50,164 bases of DNA from a virus. A program made the position numbers and the translations under genes. The stretch lies in IMG/VR virus record IMGVR_UViG_3300021197_000796, positions 1-50,164 of that record. One strand, given 5' to 3'. Below, one piece after another: positions 1 through 9,790 of this stretch. Position 1 is the first letter of the stretch, and every line of letters starts with the position of its first letter. The notes beneath the pieces were generated by a model. That model saw only the letters and a program-made list of their open reading frames with translations. It did no database searches and had not been told where the DNA came from.

Positions 1-127
1 GTCGCTGGAGGTGTTATCAACTGACTTGCATCTAAATCATTCGCAATAAAGTTGGCATTTGCCACTCTGAAGTCAAAGTTTTTGTTCAGATTAGTCTGGT
101 TTGCATCTGTATTTGGGAAAGGTCTAA
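1..127. repeat. 127-bp exact copy of 49183-49309 at the window edge
   Basis: Bases 1-127 are identical to 49183-49309 and the first difference is base 128 (t versus g at 49310). Beyond it the two copies stay very similar for about 300 bp, with mostly silent differences, then diverge. An exact match of 127 that ends at a branch is what a k=127 de Bruijn assembler leaves at a graph vertex, so this edge is probably an assembly break and not a biological end. Confidence 0.85.
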
Positions 128-3100
128 TACCTGCACAACCTACATAAACACTTACCCATTCACCTATTGACACCTGTCCAATTAGTTTTTCAGCTGCGTT
201 AGGAGAACCTGCACCCCAAGCAAAGTAAATGTCACCTCCACTATTTACGTACAAGTGAATATCTTGACTTTGACTACCGCCCATACTCCAAATGTATTGG
301 TCAGATGAACCGCCACCCCACTTAAAAGTAACTGTTGATGCCCAAGTCCGTGCCTGACCATTTGAAGATGTATAACCTTCTGTTAAAATTGAATCTGCAT
401 TAATTTGCCTATCAATTGGAAGCATCATCGGTATGCGAGAGAAGTTATCACTTACCGTTTTAAGGTAGTCATTGCTTCCATCAAAATCGACAGCTTTAGT
501 CCAACTTGTTGCATTTGATGTTGGGGGAACAGGAACAGCTATTTCAGAAAGAGCAGTCCAATCAATGTCATCTGCATCTGTCGTACCAGCGTCAACTGAC
601 AGAGGAAGACCTTTTATCATAACATCAAGTTCAGTAATCCCGAAACCTTGATCACCTGATGCTACCTTAGCGGTGGAAGCCCAGTCTGCATAAGTTTCTG
701 TATTTGCATTATGATCGCTTGTTAGTGCATGTCCAACTCTGATGTTGTTGCCAGAAGATGTGACTTCTAGGAAGGCATTGTAGTTAAGGAACTGCGAAGA
801 GTTATAAAGATGAGTGCCGATCACCTTCGTTGTCATGGTACTAGTAGCGATATTGTATCCATACATCTGGAAGTTAGTGGCGCTAATTCTATAAATGGTG
901 AGCATCATGCCACCTTCAAAGCCAGTAGGAACAGCGTTACCTATGGTGTTTGCCCAAGCTCCGTCTTTTAGGCCGATCATAAGCAGGTTTTGATCGCCCA
1001 TTGCATCAGCAAGATCAGCGAGGAATGCGCCTGACAATACCAGTCGTTGCCCTGCTCCAAGTGGCTCGTCGATTGACAACCAACCGTGCTGACCAGCAGC
1101 ATCAAAGATGTTAGTACCTGTCTGGTTAGCCGATGGACCTTCTAGAGTAACCCCAGTAACAGTTTCCGTGTAGCTTGAACCAGCAAGGGTCAACGGTACG
1201 TTAGCGTATGCGGTGCTTGTTGCGCCGTCTGTGAAGGTCAGGAATTTACTTGGTTCTACATCAGAAGGAATAACGTACTGGAAGTATGTTCCAGCATATC
1301 CTGCACCTGAACCACCCAACATAGACAGTCCATCGTTTCCTGTGACTGCATTGCCGTTGGCATCTACAATGTCAAACACATCATTGGTCTGCATTGTCGC
1401 ACCGTCCACATAGAACTTGTAGGTGCTACCTGCATTGAATGTTACCGTGTTAAAGTCCAACACAGTAGCTCCACCGTCTTGAGTGAACTTGATGGCTCCA
1501 GCTTGGTCTACAATAGTAAACTCATTACCTGCTAAGTCAGCCAACACGTTGATAGTGATCGTGCCTTGAACCGAACCAAAAGCGTTAGCCTTTGTGACAT
1601 TGATAACATGCTGGACAGATTGACCATAGCCGTTTGTGATGTCTTCAGCAGTAGCAACAATCGAAGAACCATTGTCAGCGTAGCCAGCAGGAACACCTGT
1701 GAGGTTAAACGTGTCAGTCATACCAGCAGGTTTATACTGGATGTTGATCGCGCTACCTTCTTGCACATTATAAGTAATGTTAGTGAAAGTTGGCAGGTAG
1801 TTAGCGTCATCATCTGTTGGCTGGATGTTCCAGATGACGTTCGAAACAGACTCACCATTAGGCGCAGTGTACAAACCGTTGACAGGTGCAGACGAAGCGT
1901 TCATATGGTTGCTTACGTTTGGCATGTACCAAGTGGTGCCTGTCGTGTCGTCTGCGTAAGTGTGCGTATGGCTTTCACCTGCACCAGTTAGGTCAGTATC
2001 GACTTGGTTAGCTTCTGCTGCTGTCTTGAACAACGGATAGTGGAATACACCATCAGGAGATTCAATGTAGTAGAAAGTTGCATTGTCGTCAGAACCTTCA
2101 ACACCAACTTCTGTCTCAATGAAGTCTTTGTATTGCACGAGGTCCATGTTGAAAGCACCGTTCATGCTGTCGTTCATGGTCGCCAAGTTAGTACCTGCAA
2201 CAACACCGTTGATGTACACGTTGCCCAAAGTAAGACCACGCAACTGAATCTTATCAGAAGCACGTTGAATGATGTCTACCTTAGTTCCAGCCAGTACCGA
2301 CTGTAGCTCATTCATGTTGTAGACGTTGATGACGTTACCGCCGACACCTTCATGCAGAGCAATAGTCTGTTTGAGAGTATCAACAACGATGTCAACTTCA
2401 GGAACAGACATGACGTGGTTAGAGAATGGGAGTTCACTGTAGTTACCCGCGAGAGGTGCCTTAACAGCTTTCTGACCGATAGTCTGGTAGGAGTTGTCAC
2501 CCAGAGATACACGCAGGTTAGTCAGGTCAACCTCAGAGAAGTCAATCGCATAGTCTTGACCGATAAAACCTACGTCATCTACCTTGATGATGTTCTTGTC
2601 GTTATCAGCGATAGCACCAACAGCAGACGTAATCAGGAAGCCGATTCTGTCAGTATTGGAACCGAGACCAGTGTAGTGAACCTGAGTATCCAGAATCTCA
2701 GCGATAAAGCGGAAGTCTGGGTTGTATGTAATCTGTGTGCCCAGCAGGTTATACGCATCGTTGATCTGGATGGACGCCTTAGCATCACCAGTGTTACCGA
2801 TACCGTTGTACGTGCTACGGTTGTTGTCGTACAAGCCACAGTCACGGACTGTAAGGTTAGAAGAACCCCAACCACAGACACCTGCGTTCCAGTTGCCGTT
2901 TACTTCGATCTGAGAGAACTTGTTGTTGATACCACCGATAACCAGCAGACCGTTGTTCGCGTTGTATGCCGAAGAGTTAATAGCTGCGACAACATTGTGA
3001 CAACCACCCAAAGCACCAGCAGCAACGTAGATACCAGACTCGATGTTCTGGTGTGCTTGGTTACGAGTGATGAAGCCAGCGCCGCCAATGCCACAGTCTT

Positions 3101-4205
3101 GTACACGGATACCACGAAGGTTCTTCTGTACGAGGTTATTACCGATCATAACCATTGTAGCTTCTTGGATACGCATAGCGCCACCGTTAGAAGCCTCAGA
3201 GCCAGCGTAGAAAGCCTGAAGGTCTACAGCAGCAGAGTCGTAACCCAGTACACCTGTCATAGACGAAGGAAGCACAGTGTTCAGACCGTTACCAGACCAA
3301 CCATTGTTTTCTAGTGTGCTGTCACGAACTTCAGTACGAGCGGTCTTAGAAGTGAAGATACCGTAGCCACCAGCGTACTTAATGGTCAGACCTTCGAAGA
3401 GGAACTTCTGGGTGTTGTCCGTGCCTGTGAAGTGAAACAAGTCACCGTTAGTTGCATCGTAGGAGGCAAAGCGAACAACAGCCTTAGAGTTACCGTAGAA
3501 CTCAAGACTGTGAGGTAGAACAAAAGCATCAGAAGAACTGTTCGGGACAATTACTTCACCTTTGATAAGGATCGAGTCGTTTGCGTTTGAGTTAGCAATA
3601 GCTACTGCGAGATCAGTGTATGGCTGAAGGGAAGAGCCTGTACGCACGGAGCCTGTGAAGGAAGGGTCAACATGGATGTCGTACTGGTCGAGGGCAGAAC
3701 CTTCGATCTCACCAATAGAAACATTAGCGTTACGGATGACTTCCCACTGAGAGGATGTCGCGTTGAACTTAACAATATCGTTTACGTTGAGGTCATAGTC
3801 TACACTATCGAAGGTGACAGTAGCAGCTACACCAACGTAGAACCAATCGCCATTGCTATAAGAGGACGTATCTGTTGTGATGTCAGTGACAGTATCCCAG
3901 ATACCACTGTAGTTAGCGTTGAGGCTGTTAGCGCCTGCTGCGTTAGCTGCTGTATTGATATAAGACAAGCAAGCGTCTACGTCAGCGAAAGCATCACCGT
4001 TAGCGTCTACGAAGCTAGTGAAGGGTTCGTTGAAGAACTCAAAAGCCTCCGCACCGTCACTCTTGATGTTGTTTCTGATGTTGATGTTGTCAGGGTTTGT
4101 GTCGTGAGCAAAAGCCGTAAGACAAGAGTTCCAGTAAACAGGAGTGTCTGCACCTTGGAAGTTAACACAGTTACCAGCTTCGTTACGAATAATTCTAATA
4201 GTCAT
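1..4205 (-). CDS. Beta-helix / LamG tail spike or virion fibre, 3' end cut by the window edge
   Basis: The frame is open from the ATG at 4205 to base 1, about 1401 codons, with no stop. The start overlaps the stop of the upstream gene (ATGA). Residues about 200-570 have pectate-lyase-like right-handed beta-helix character: many short N/G-rich strands such as NNGLLVIGGINN. Residues about 790-885 look like a cadherin/Ig-like module. Residues from about 1235 begin with VDFDGSNDYL, the usual opening of a LamG/concanavalin-like lectin domain. I infer a receptor-binding or glycan-degrading spike. Its place between portal and prohead protease is unusual for a tail fibre, so a head-attached fibre is possible. 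The C-terminus is missing here but is supplied in frame by 49182-48744, giving 1547 aa. Confidence 0.8.
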   Translation of the reverse strand, partial: MTIRIIRNEAGNCVNFQGADTPVYWNSCLTAFAHDTNPDNINIRNNIKSDGAEAFEFFNEPFTSFVDANGDAFADVDACLSYINTAANAAGANSLNANYSGIWDTVTDITTDTSSYSNGDWFYVGVAATVTFDSVDYDLNVNDIVKFNATSSQWEVIRNANVSIGEIEGSALDQYDIHVDPSFTGSVRTGSSLQPYTDLAVAIANSNANDSILIKGEVIVPNSSSDAFVLPHSLEFYGNSKAVVRFASYDATNGDLFHFTGTDNTQKFLFEGLTIKYAGGYGIFTSKTARTEVRDSTLENNGWSGNGLNTVLPSSMTGVLGYDSAAVDLQAFYAGSEASNGGAMRIQEATMVMIGNNLVQKNLRGIRVQDCGIGGAGFITRNQAHQNIESGIYVAAGALGGCHNVVAAINSSAYNANNGLLVIGGINNKFSQIEVNGNWNAGVCGWGSSNLTVRDCGLYDNNRSTYNGIGNTGDAKASIQINDAYNLLGTQITYNPDFRFIAEILDTQVHYTGLGSNTDRIGFLITSAVGAIADNDKNIIKVDDVGFIGQDYAIDFSEVDLTNLRVSLGDNSYQTIGQKAVKAPLAGNYSELPFSNHVMSVPEVDIVVDTLKQTIALHEGVGGNVINVYNMNELQSVLAGTKVDIIQRASDKIQLRGLTLGNVYINGVVAGTNLATMNDSMNGAFNMDLVQYKDFIETEVGVEGSDDNATFYYIESPDGVFHYPLFKTAAEANQVDTDLTGAGESHTHTYADDTTGTTWYMPNVSNHMNASSAPVNGLYTAPNGESVSNVIWNIQPTDDDANYLPTFTNITYNVQEGSAINIQYKPAGMTDTFNLTGVPAGYADNGSSIVATAEDITNGYGQSVQHVINVTKANAFGSVQGTITINVLADLAGNEFTIVDQAGAIKFTQDGGATVLDFNTVTFNAGSTYKFYVDGATMQTNDVFDIVDANGNAVTGNDGLSMLGGSGAGYAGTYFQYVIPSDVEPSKFLTFTDGATSTAYANVPLTLAGSSYTETVTGVTLEGPSANQTGTNIFDAAGQHGWLSIDEPLGAGQRLVLSGAFLADLADAMGDQNLLMIGLKDGAWANTIGNAVPTGFEGGMMLTIYRISATNFQMYGYNIATSTMTTKVIGTHLYNSSQFLNYNAFLEVTSSGNNIRVGHALTSDHNANTETYADWASTAKVASGDQGFGITELDVMIKGLPLSVDAGTTDADDIDWTALSEIAVPVPPTSNATSWTKAVDFDGSNDYLKTVSDNFSRIPMMLPIDRQINADSILTEGYTSSNGQARTWASTVTFKWGGGSSDQYIWSMGGSQSQDIHLYVNSGGDIYFAWGAGSPNAAEKLIGQVSIGEWVSVYVGCAGIRPFPNTDANQTNLNKNFDFRVANANFIANDLDASQLITPPA

Positions 4206-4777
4206 CAGTTGGAACCCTTGTTGTAAACTTTAATTGCCATACCCGCGTTAACCACAGAGCCACCCGAAGACAGTTTGACCTGTGGGTAGATAGGGTTATT
4301 TCTGGTGTTTGTATCACCAAGGTAGATATAGTCCGTAAGAAGTGACTGGCGGTAAGGTAGACCTGCACCCTCGTCCAGACGACCTACAGCACGTTCCAAG
4401 AAGTAAGTCCCCGCACCTGAACCTAGTTGGTAACGGAAGCTCAAGGCTGCGTTGTTCACGTTTGGTGTTACAGTGTAGTCTAAGCGAATAAGAAGGTCTG
4501 AGTGCAAAGGTAGAGCAGAGCAGTTGATAGCACCACTAGCATCTAGGATAGTAGAGCTGCCGTTAGGCAGTTGGTTCTGAGAGAAGGAACCTAGACCGTC
4601 GTTAGGCAGGTTAGTCCAAGTCTCAGCAACTAAGGCTACAGGGGATGCAGCGGAACTCGTATCGTTGTAGTCTGCGTAACCTAAGTGGTTATCTAGAACC
4701 TCTGAAGTAGGTGCAAAAGGAAGCAGCAGTCTTGCGCTGTCCCCGAACTTAGCTCTTAGAATGTTAATAGATGACAT
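4205..4777 (-). CDS. Beta-rich virion protein of unknown function
   Basis: 190 aa, starting after AGGAGTGA just downstream of the portal gene. It has no signal peptide or membrane segment. It is rich in S, T, N, G and alternating hydrophobics, as in small jelly-roll or TNF-like virion domains. It sits between the portal and the long spike and its stop overlaps the spike start, so the two are translationally coupled. I infer a structural partner of the spike (adaptor or small fibre). I do not recognise a named family. Confidence 0.7.
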   Translation of the reverse strand: MSSINILRAKFGDSARLLLPFAPTSEVLDNHLGYADYNDTSSAASPVALVAETWTNLPNDGLGSFSQNQLPNGSSTILDASGAINCSALPLHSDLLIRLDYTVTPNVNNAALSFRYQLGSGAGTYFLERAVGRLDEGAGLPYRQSLLTDYIYLGDTNTRNNPIYPQVKLSSGGSVVNAGMAIKVYNKGSN

Positions 4778-4781
4778 CTAG

Positions 4782-6197
4782 TCACTCCTGATCTTTAGAT
4801 TTATCTTCGTCGGGGTTTTCTTCTTCCTCTGGTTCCTCTTGAACTGGAGCTAAAGCAGCCTGACGAGCCACCTGAAGTGACTCCTCGTACTTCTCGCGAT
4901 CCAGTTCAGGAAGTTCAGCATTATGAAGGAGAGCATCAACGATCTCAGGCTGGTCAGCTAAGTTAATGTTAGCGCCATTGAGATTACGAAGGTACGCACC
5001 TAGCTCTTTTAGGTCATGGGGAGCAACGTCACCAGCGACTAGCTTAGGCATCAGATCGGGGTTAAGATTATTGAGTTCCCACAGAGGTTCTATGAGTTGC
5101 TTATTAAGCGTGTCTACCACCTGAGTGATATAGCTCTCTAGGGCACGTAGGAATAAGTCTGTCTTGCTCTTAGAGAGCGCGTAGGAGCCATTAGAACCCC
5201 CACCTAGCATAAGGAACTCAGAGAGTACACTACGGGCTATGTCGTGCTGGTAGCGACGGATGATAGGGTCTATGTCGATGTTACGAGTGCCGCTAGATGA
5301 CATAAGCTCTACGTCAACCAAACGCTCTCCTGTAGGCGCACCATCCTTATCTGGGTAGGTATCACTAGGGAGAATGATATAACCTTGGTCATTGAACTTG
5401 ACATCACGTAGGATAGACTGCAATTCATTACGGAAGGCAATTTGACCTTCAGTAGCATCAGGGGAGAGGTACTCAGCAGGAACACGAGCAACTGGGATAC
5501 CAGCCAACTCACGCTCAACACCTACAGCCTCAATAGACTGCATATTGTTAAGGTACTGATAGCTCGTGTAGGCGTTGCGTAGGATAGACCTACCTGAAGG
5601 ATCACCGTTGATAGTAGTTGTTCTGTAGTAAACAGACTTACGGCTAGGAATGTAGTTCTTACCTGCGCCATAACCTGTGCTTTGGTAGATACCAAGGATG
5701 TCCCCAGTTTTATGCTCTACGTCAAAGCGATCTATAGTCCAAGGAGAACGACAAGCTAACTTACGGACACCCATGCGTCCATCAGAGTGCTTAGACTTCT
5801 TCTTAGGGTTCTGACCGAGACCCTCACGACGCTTATACACCACTTCAAACCAAGAGAACCCATACGACAGAAAGCTAAGTGCCTCTGCGATGTGGTCATC
5901 AAGAGTGTGTTCCATGTCCTCTAGGATGCTCTCTACGAACTCCTGCTCTTTCTTAGCAGCTTCACTGTCATCAGCAGGCTTGACGTTGATCTCTACGTCC
6001 CGAAGCATCTGCTCAACTGCATAAATCACTGCGCCGATTGTGCTATCATTCTCACGCATCTCTCGGAACTTCTTAATAGCCTCGCGGCCTTTGAGTTCAC
6101 GTAAGAACTCATCAGAGCGAAAGTTGCCATTATGGACATTCTGCCCAGCCACACCTAAGATTTGAGTCGATTCTGTTTTACTTAGGCTCTTAGCCAT
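4782..6197 (-). CDS. Portal protein (DUF935 / Mu gp29-like)
   Basis: 471 aa, the usual length for a portal. It forms the dodecameric ring at the capsid vertex through which DNA is packaged and ejected. The N-terminal third has the DUF935-like pattern: FREMRENDSTIGAVIYAVE, then LSFLSYGFSWFEVVYKRRE at about residues 107-125. The C-terminus is very acidic (EEPEEEENPDEDKSKDQE). It starts after AGGAA. It lies in late order behind TerL, interrupted only by an HNH gene. The family assignment is from memory of the pattern; the role is well supported by position and length. Confidence 0.88.
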   Translation of the reverse strand: MAKSLSKTESTQILGVAGQNVHNGNFRSDEFLRELKGREAIKKFREMRENDSTIGAVIYAVEQMLRDVEINVKPADDSEAAKKEQEFVESILEDMEHTLDDHIAEALSFLSYGFSWFEVVYKRREGLGQNPKKKSKHSDGRMGVRKLACRSPWTIDRFDVEHKTGDILGIYQSTGYGAGKNYIPSRKSVYYRTTTINGDPSGRSILRNAYTSYQYLNNMQSIEAVGVERELAGIPVARVPAEYLSPDATEGQIAFRNELQSILRDVKFNDQGYIILPSDTYPDKDGAPTGERLVDVELMSSSGTRNIDIDPIIRRYQHDIARSVLSEFLMLGGGSNGSYALSKSKTDLFLRALESYITQVVDTLNKQLIEPLWELNNLNPDLMPKLVAGDVAPHDLKELGAYLRNLNGANINLADQPEIVDALLHNAELPELDREKYEESLQVARQAALAPVQEEPEEEENPDEDKSKDQE

Positions 6198-6208
6198 GAT
6201 TCAGGTTC

Positions 6209-6682
6209 CTAGAATTTGTTGGATTTAGATAGGTTCATTGAAGCAGGGATAATAGCTAAGTTCCAAGGTACGTGAAGACCACAAATGTTTTCACCCTGCA
6301 AAGGTACAATGTGATCTACGTGGTGAGGCTTACCTGTGCGTTCAGTTACGTTTGTACAAGTTGTGTATATACGTTTGACTTGCGTTTGGTCTTTTTCGGA
6401 CAACCAAGAAGGTGTAGCTTGGAGTTTAGAGGCTCGGCGTTTGGCTGTGATAGAGTTTCTAACTCCTGAATTATCTTTAGCCCAAACCTTAGCTTTTTTT
6501 AACTCTTTGCTTTTGTTCTTAAGGTAGTATTCAGACCTATAGTTGGGATTGCTTGCTTTCCAAGACTTACTTTTAGATTGAGTGCAGGACTTGCAGGAGG
6601 AGTACAAACCATCAGACTTTCTTTTGTCTTTGTAGAAATCCGACTTCTGTTTCTCAGTCTGACAAGCTGCACAAATCTTCAT
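6209..6682 (-). CDS. HNH endonuclease with N-terminal zinc ribbon
   Basis: 157 aa. The N-terminus carries CAACQ and CKSCTQ (two CxxC pairs, a zinc ribbon). The C-terminus holds the HNH core: [11 protein letters not shown], then [12 protein letters not shown], then N-x-SKSNKF. The start overlaps the TerL stop (ATGA). HNH nucleases next to terminases are common in phages; some assist terminase cleavage and others are free-standing homing nucleases. The basic, lysine-rich middle fits DNA binding. Which of the two roles applies cannot be told from sequence. Confidence 0.85.
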   Translation of the reverse strand: MKICAACQTEKQKSDFYKDKRKSDGLYSSCKSCTQSKSKSWKASNPNYRSEYYLKNKSKELKKAKVWAKDNSGVRNSITAKRRASKLQATPSWLSEKDQTQVKRIYTTCTNVTERTGKPHHVDHIVPLQGENICGLHVPWNLAIIPASMNLSKSNKF

Positions 6683-8043
6683 CGTAGTCCCTTGCTGTTA
6701 CTGTAAACCAACTGGAGTTGAGGCTTCTGATACCCGTTAAGCATAAGTTCAGTTAATGCCCATACAAGGGCGTCAAGTCTGTCAGGAGAACCTATAGAAC
6801 CTAGCGGCTCCCAAGTGGTAAGTTGAACTTGAAGTTCGTTCAGGCTTGCTTCAGGGTCATCAGTGTCACTTACGTGGTGTACCAGACCTCTTTCGTATAG
6901 TGCAGAGACAGGTTCAGCCCTTGCGTACTTACCTCTGGAAGCTCTGACCATCTTGAGTGGGACCGTTTCGTCCTCGCCATGAATAGTATGCTTAACGAGA
7001 TCACCACCCTGATTGACTTCCGCAACAATCCTGTCAGCTTCAAACTTGTGGTAGAGTTCAATAGCTTTAGACGCCCAACCTTGAGGTGTTAGCTTGTCCG
7101 TGTAGTCACCTAAAATATAACCTTTGCCGTTCACATCAACACCAGCCACCACAATACCCGTCATGTCAGACTCAGCGTTAGAGGTAACAGCAGGGTCAAC
7201 CGACACAACGACACGTGTGAGGTCTGGTAAGTCCTTGCGATCTATCTGGCAAGCATCTAAAACTTCAAGGGTCCACAAAGCACCCTCGTTTTCCTCAAGA
7301 ACCTCTGCGTAAAGCTCTTGTCGCCCTAGACGAGTACCTTCGTACTGCTCTTTAACCGCAGTTAGGTATGTGTCAGCTAAGTTCGCGGCGTTATCAAAAG
7401 TGGAACCCACAGTAACGCAAGTTTTAGGGTCTTTTAGTAGTTTTCGTACCAATTTAGTAGATTTTGGGGTAGTAGTGACACAAACCTTCGGGTGTTTACC
7501 TAATCGTAGGCAGAACTGAAGCATATCCCACGTTGAGATGTCTTTATTCCAAGCAGCAAGCTCATCACACCATGCAGCGGAGAACTGTGGGCCACGGAGA
7601 CGCTCAGGTTCTTCTGCTGAGTAGAACTCTACCTTAGCGCCATTAGCCCACGTCAAGGTACGCTTAGTAGGGGACCACTCAGGGAAACCCATCTCTTTGT
7701 TCTTGTAGGTCTTGTCGTACTTAGAGCATAAAGCCAAGAAACCACTCTCGCCTTTAACCATAACTCGTTCGATGTCAGAGTTCGTAGAGGCTACACAAGC
7801 AATTCGCTTATGGCCTTCCTTTACCTTCTCTCGTACCCACTGTGCGCCAGTCCAAGTCTTACCGAAGCCACGACCACAGTTCAGGAACCACACATTATGC
7901 TCACCCTCTGGCTCTATCTGCTCAGGTCTAGCCCAGAAGGTGTACTCTTTCTGTAGAGCCTCTAGCTGGTTCTTAGACATCTTAGCGAGAGCTTCTTGGA
8001 CCTCTAGGTCAGGCATCTCTCGTAGCGATTGAGCAGTTAGCAT
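6679..8043 (-). CDS. terL: Terminase large subunit
   Basis: 454 aa, the DNA-packaging motor. The ATPase domain has Walker A GRGFGKT at residues 57-63 and Walker B AAWCDE at 156-161. The nuclease domain has SVDPA at 281-285 with the metal-binding Asp, and further acidic motifs after it. A start at 8043 is supported by AAAGGAA upstream. It lies 130 bp downstream of TerS and overlaps the HNH gene. The protein drives DNA into the prohead through the portal and cuts concatemers. Whether it is headful or cos cutting cannot be decided here, although a circular assembly fits headful packaging. Confidence 0.95.
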   Translation of the reverse strand: MLTAQSLREMPDLEVQEALAKMSKNQLEALQKEYTFWARPEQIEPEGEHNVWFLNCGRGFGKTWTGAQWVREKVKEGHKRIACVASTNSDIERVMVKGESGFLALCSKYDKTYKNKEMGFPEWSPTKRTLTWANGAKVEFYSAEEPERLRGPQFSAAWCDELAAWNKDISTWDMLQFCLRLGKHPKVCVTTTPKSTKLVRKLLKDPKTCVTVGSTFDNAANLADTYLTAVKEQYEGTRLGRQELYAEVLEENEGALWTLEVLDACQIDRKDLPDLTRVVVSVDPAVTSNAESDMTGIVVAGVDVNGKGYILGDYTDKLTPQGWASKAIELYHKFEADRIVAEVNQGGDLVKHTIHGEDETVPLKMVRASRGKYARAEPVSALYERGLVHHVSDTDDPEASLNELQVQLTTWEPLGSIGSPDRLDALVWALTELMLNGYQKPQLQLVYSNSKGLR

Positions 8044-8173
8044 ATCGGGTTCCTTTTAAGTTTGACTGCCGCTGCCAGTCTCTCACTACTTGACCTTTAC
8101 GATCTGGCCGTGACGCGCTACGCGGGATACTTCTGATCTTTAAAGAGCGGGGTATCTCAATCACACTCTACGC

Positions 8174-8551
8174 TTACTCCTCGTCAGTACCCTTACCCAG
8201 AGCAGCCATCAAGGCACTCACTGCACCTTCGTTCTCTTCGTCATCAGTACCAACCTCTTGCTCCTGTACGTGGGAACTAGGGGACCAACCAGCACGAGAA
8301 CGCAGGTATAGCTCTTGAGACTTGAAGTCACCTTCTAATGCTTGGTCAATAACAGTCTTGCCTACCTTAGCATCAAGAGTGAACTTAACCTCATCCATAT
8401 CCTCTCTGTACAACTTATAGAAAGTCGTGTAGGACTGAGGTGCATCCTTCATGTGCAACACAGAAGCAAAGATCTGTCTGACAGTAACACCACCACTGAT
8501 ACCTTCTCGTACCTTACGTGCGATGTTAGGGTTCTTAGGGAGTTTAGCCAT
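8174..8551 (-). CDS. terS: Terminase small subunit (probable)
   Basis: 125 aa from the ATG at 8551, chosen because GGAGCC precedes it and the start overlaps the stop of the upstream gene. Longer readings in the same frame lack a ribosome site and give an atypical arginine/serine-rich extension. The N-terminal half resembles a helix-turn-helix (REGISGGVTVRQIFASV), followed by FKSQELYLRSRAGWSPS, typical of TerS proteins that end in an acidic tail (here GTDDEENEG). It recognises the packaging site and loads TerL. Called from pattern and from its position directly before TerL. Confidence 0.75.
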   Translation of the reverse strand: MAKLPKNPNIARKVREGISGGVTVRQIFASVLHMKDAPQSYTTFYKLYREDMDEVKFTLDAKVGKTVIDQALEGDFKSQELYLRSRAGWSPSSHVQEQEVGTDDEENEGAVSALMAALGKGTDEE

Positions 8552-8783
8552 CAGTAGGCTCCGTTTGTGTAAGGCGCTTGTACTGCGCCGGATAGTTAAG
8601 GTGCGTCCACTCTGTAGCACCGCGATTGAAAGCGACCTCGACGGCACTCTCAAGGTCGGACTCAAGGTCTTCGATCCAAGCTGCCGCAGCAACGGCCACA
8701 GAAGCATCGGCTGCACTGGACGATTTGCGCTTACTTATGAAGTCCAAAGAATTTAGTAGCTGCTCCGTATTGCCTCTAAACAT
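8544..8783 (-). CDS. Unknown protein, first gene of the late block
   Basis: 79 aa, starting after AAGGAGC. It has an alanine-rich helix (DASVAVAAAAWIEDLESDLE) and a polar C-terminus. Its stop overlaps the TerS start by 8 bp, so the two are translationally coupled and probably act together, perhaps in packaging. I do not recognise a family. It is the first gene after a long leader that contains the shared control elements. Confidence 0.65.
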   Translation of the reverse strand: MFRGNTEQLLNSLDFISKRKSSSAADASVAVAAAAWIEDLESDLESAVEVAFNRGATEWTHLNYPAQYKRLTQTEPTDG

Positions 8784-8824
8784 CTGTTTTTTGCTCCTTA
8801 CTATTAGTTGCGTCCCGCTCCTTT

Positions 8825-8837
8825 GTTACTCAGTAAC
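8825..8837. promoter_or_regulatory. Perfect palindrome in the late leader
   Basis: GTTACT and AGTAAC are separated by one base, about 42 bp upstream of the first late gene. It could be an operator or a small RNA hairpin near the ribosome site. Function unknown. Confidence 0.35.
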
Positions 8838-8862
8838 GTATGTTGTGTTGTGGGGTTGTCTG

Positions 8863-8892
8863 GAGCCTTTCCACAAAATTGTGGATTGCCAC
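8863..8892 (-). promoter_or_regulatory. 30-bp element, inverted exact copy of 15836-15865
   Basis: This 30-bp stretch is the exact reverse complement of 15836-15865, inside the ParB-like gene. The core is CCACAA-AA-TTGTGG, extended by one further pair on each side. A 30-base match is not expected by chance in 50 kb. It lies in the leader of the late block, in the same orientation relative to transcription as its partner. I infer a protein-binding site, possibly for the ParB-like protein itself. Confidence 0.7.
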
Positions 8893-9001
8893 CTGTCTCT
8901 ACCACAACGCTATAGTTACCCCGTCACTCACAGCTTAATTGCTGGTGGAAACAGGGTTCCCTCTTGGGGAGGAAATTCTTATGGGGGAATATTATAATAC
9001 C

Positions 9002-9027
9002 ACCCCTAATAAGTAATTCTTAGGGGT
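9002..9027. terminator. Hairpin, possible weak terminator or regulatory stem
   Basis: ACCCCTAA at 9002-9009 pairs perfectly with TTAGGGGT at 9020-9027 around a 10-base loop. No T-run follows on either strand, so termination is uncertain. It lies inside the late leader, downstream of the putative promoter element. Confidence 0.3.
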
Positions 9028-9156
9028 CGCTAGGAATCTGCCCTAGGACTGCACCATGAATCACATTGGTGTAACTTAAGTATAGCTTAAGTATAACTTA
9101 CTTTACGTAAGAACTTATATCTTAATGATTAATAATTATAGATTATAATACTGTTG

Positions 9157-9221
9157 TGATTCTTATGTATAACTTAAGTACCTCTTACTTATATGTAGTT
9201 ATGGATTTCAGATCACACAAG
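9157..9221 (-). promoter_or_regulatory. 65-bp control element upstream of the late block (copy of 15335-15399)
   Basis: Reading leftward, these 65 bases match 15335-15399 at 57 positions without gaps. The longest identical blocks are CCATAACTACATATA and TATACATAAGAATCA, with GTAAGAG and ACTTAAG between them. It has no TTGACA box. A TATTATAAT stretch follows about 6 bp past the element. I infer a phage-specific promoter or activator site driving terS and downstream late genes, perhaps read by the sigma-like factor at 14737-15324. Confidence 0.65.
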
Positions 9222-9518
9222 CAGTTTCTTCTCTAGTGCGTCATTTTGTAGCAATATTATACTATACTGTGACATAAATAACACTACTATAGGTATTTTC
9301 CTTTTGTTTTTATTTCTAGGGGTCGCTTCATATGTGATTCTTGGGGTGGTACATATGAGATTCATGTAGGGTGTGGTATCTAAAGAACACATAGGGGCTT
9401 CAGCGCCGGAATGACGTAGCGTCACCCTGAAGTATTTTCTTTCTTTTGGATTCCGACTGGTGTACCCCACACCCCTAGCGAATCACCTGAGAATCCAGAG
9501 GGACCCTAATGTCAAGAC

Positions 9519-9790
9519 CCAATGCACACCCCGCGCCATTATCTTTAGATGTGTTGCATCTGTGCACTAGTGTAGCCCCAATGCAACTAACATAAGGATT
9601 CCAATGGTTTACGCTTGACAACCAAAGAAATTCATGGGCCGAGGATAGGCGAATCGCAGCACCACAGTTAATTGTAACACGTTCCAACATTAGCCTACCC
9701 AATGCGTGCACCTGCGCACATTACCAATGCAACCCAATGATAACGTGCGCAAATGTCCAATGCCTCTCACAAGCGATATAAGCGCCAATG
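9519..9790. repeat. Cluster of eight same-strand CCAATG motifs
   Basis: CCAATG occurs at 9519, 9578, 9601, 9699, 9724, 9734, 9757 and 9785, all on the + strand in 272 bp. Several extend to CCCAATGC. Random expectation for a hexamer here is well under one. Spacing is irregular (10-98 bp, with several of 23-28). This looks like iterons or a multi-site binding region for a phage or host protein. Confidence 0.6.

Noticed and set aside
2352-3314. 320-codon open frame on the + strand opposite the spike gene, and similar ones at 1566-2306 and 3672-4226
   Set aside because: They are antisense shadows of the beta-helix coding frame, with no ribosome site and odd composition (V, T, R, S rich).
9213-9711. 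Two leftward frames of 85 and 78 codons in the non-coding region
   Set aside because: No ribosome sites, frames cross the CCAATG cluster and hairpins, and the peptides look random.
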